Below the pieces are notes generated by a model. It made no database searches. It was not told where the DNA came from and worked only from the letters and a program-made list of their open reading frames with translations. Positions 63,702 to 64,000 of a DNA stretch of 64,000 bases are shown here, one piece after another. The translations under genes were made by a program, and so were the position numbers. Location of the stretch: positions 1 through 64,000 of the forward strand of contig JBEKGS010000004.1 in NCBI GenBank assembly GCA_050012675.1. Direction: 5' to 3'. This stretch comes from Fen-455 sp050012675 (GTDB taxonomy: Bacteria; Actinomycetota; Acidimicrobiia; Acidimicrobiales; Bog-793). Position 1 is the first letter of the stretch. Each line of letters opens with the position of its first letter.

Positions 63702-64000
63702 CTAAGACGGAGGTCCCGGTTCCAAAGAGCCGAGAGGCTCGAGCCCGGACTTTGCTCGGCGTCGCCGCCTTGGCAGGAACAGAAGCAAGACCAGCGCGAG
63801 CACGCCGACCCCACTGGCTATGATGCCGAGCTTGGCCAGTTTGGCTTTGTATACCCAGGTCACGGTGAACCTGCCCGCCGGGATCGAGACCGCCTGAAGT
63901 ATCCCTAGCTGTCGAACCTGCACGGTCACGGTCGAACCCCCACCGACGGGCGTGAGCCGGGCAACCCAGCCCTTGTCATAGGCCTCGCTTCGGACGAGCA
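63702..64000 (-). CDS. C-terminus of a polytopic membrane protein (YfhO/GT-like), cut by right edge
   Basis: 99 codons are visible, open to the edge and ending at 63702. The sequence RSEAYDKGWVARL, then VRQLGILQAVSIPAGRFTVTWVY, followed by one helix (about 20 residues, LGIIASGVGVLALVLLLFL) and an RRRRR tail, resembles the ending of YfhO-like or related large membrane glycosyltransferase-associated proteins: an extracytoplasmic beta domain and a last helix. The identity is tentative since most of the protein is outside the window. Confidence 0.5.
   Translation of the reverse strand, partial: LVRSEAYDKGWVARLTPVGGGSTVTVQVRQLGILQAVSIPAGRFTVTWVYKAKLAKLGIIASGVGVLALVLLLFLPRRRRRAKSGLEPLGSLEPGPPS

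Overview
The window is high-GC, densely coded DNA with GTG/TTG starts, GGAGG-type ribosome binding sites and a gene set typical of an actinobacterium (Grx-TrxR fusion, DHA2 exporter, LLM flavin enzymes, small two-helix membrane proteins, HtrA with a proline-rich cytoplasmic head). I infer Actinomycetota, perhaps an Acidimicrobiia- or Thermoleophilia-like lineage; the class is a guess. I saw no rRNA, tRNA, CRISPR array or phage.

Left end (1-1635): the 5' part of an IS1634-type transposase runs off the edge, next to a broken VOC/PhnB-like gene. Positions 1995-12660 hold an orphan-SelD, selenium-dependent molybdenum hydroxylase locus: FAD subunit, a fused ferredoxin/molybdenum subunit whose ferredoxin domain has lost all eight cluster cysteines, YqeB and XdhC on the minus strand, then YqeC, a cysteine desulfurase/selenocysteine lyase, SelD, a DUF3343 Se/S-carrier-like protein and YedF in a tightly overlapping plus-strand operon. 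No SelA, SelB or tRNA-Sec is visible, so selenium here is more likely a labile enzyme cofactor than selenocysteine.

Positions 13087-20343 hold the most unusual unit: a soluble protein that joins a sugar-importer ABC ATPase domain to GAF-like domains and a histidine kinase, followed by an OmpR/KdpE-type response regulator, a xylose-type binding protein, a single-domain ABC ATPase and a xylose/ribose-type permease. The free ATPase has one nucleotide-binding domain where RbsA/XylG relatives have two, so the kinase may supply the partner domain and couple sugar import to signalling. A tandem repeat upstream of the binding-protein gene is a candidate response-regulator site.

Positions 20947-41582 are mixed metabolism and stress functions: ferredoxin reductase, SDR and hydroxyisobutyrate-dehydrogenase-like pair, AmmeMemoRadiSam proteins, PhyH dioxygenase, chorismate-lyase-like protein, universal stress protein, Grx-TrxR fusion, a GGDEF-EAL protein, polytopic membrane proteins and a flavin monooxygenase-like enzyme. 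Positions 41644-46924 carry an FtsX-type permease and a second fused ferredoxin/molybdenum hydroxylase, this one with all eight cysteines.

Positions 46985-58107 look like nitrogen/amine catabolism: two family-5 solute-binding proteins, an aminobutyraldehyde-type dehydrogenase, an APC permease translationally coupled to glutamate dehydrogenase, and a saccharopine-dehydrogenase-like enzyme. The right end has a PH-like membrane protein, a peptidase E-like protein, a DHA2 exporter, an HtrA protease and the C-terminus of a membrane protein cut by the edge.
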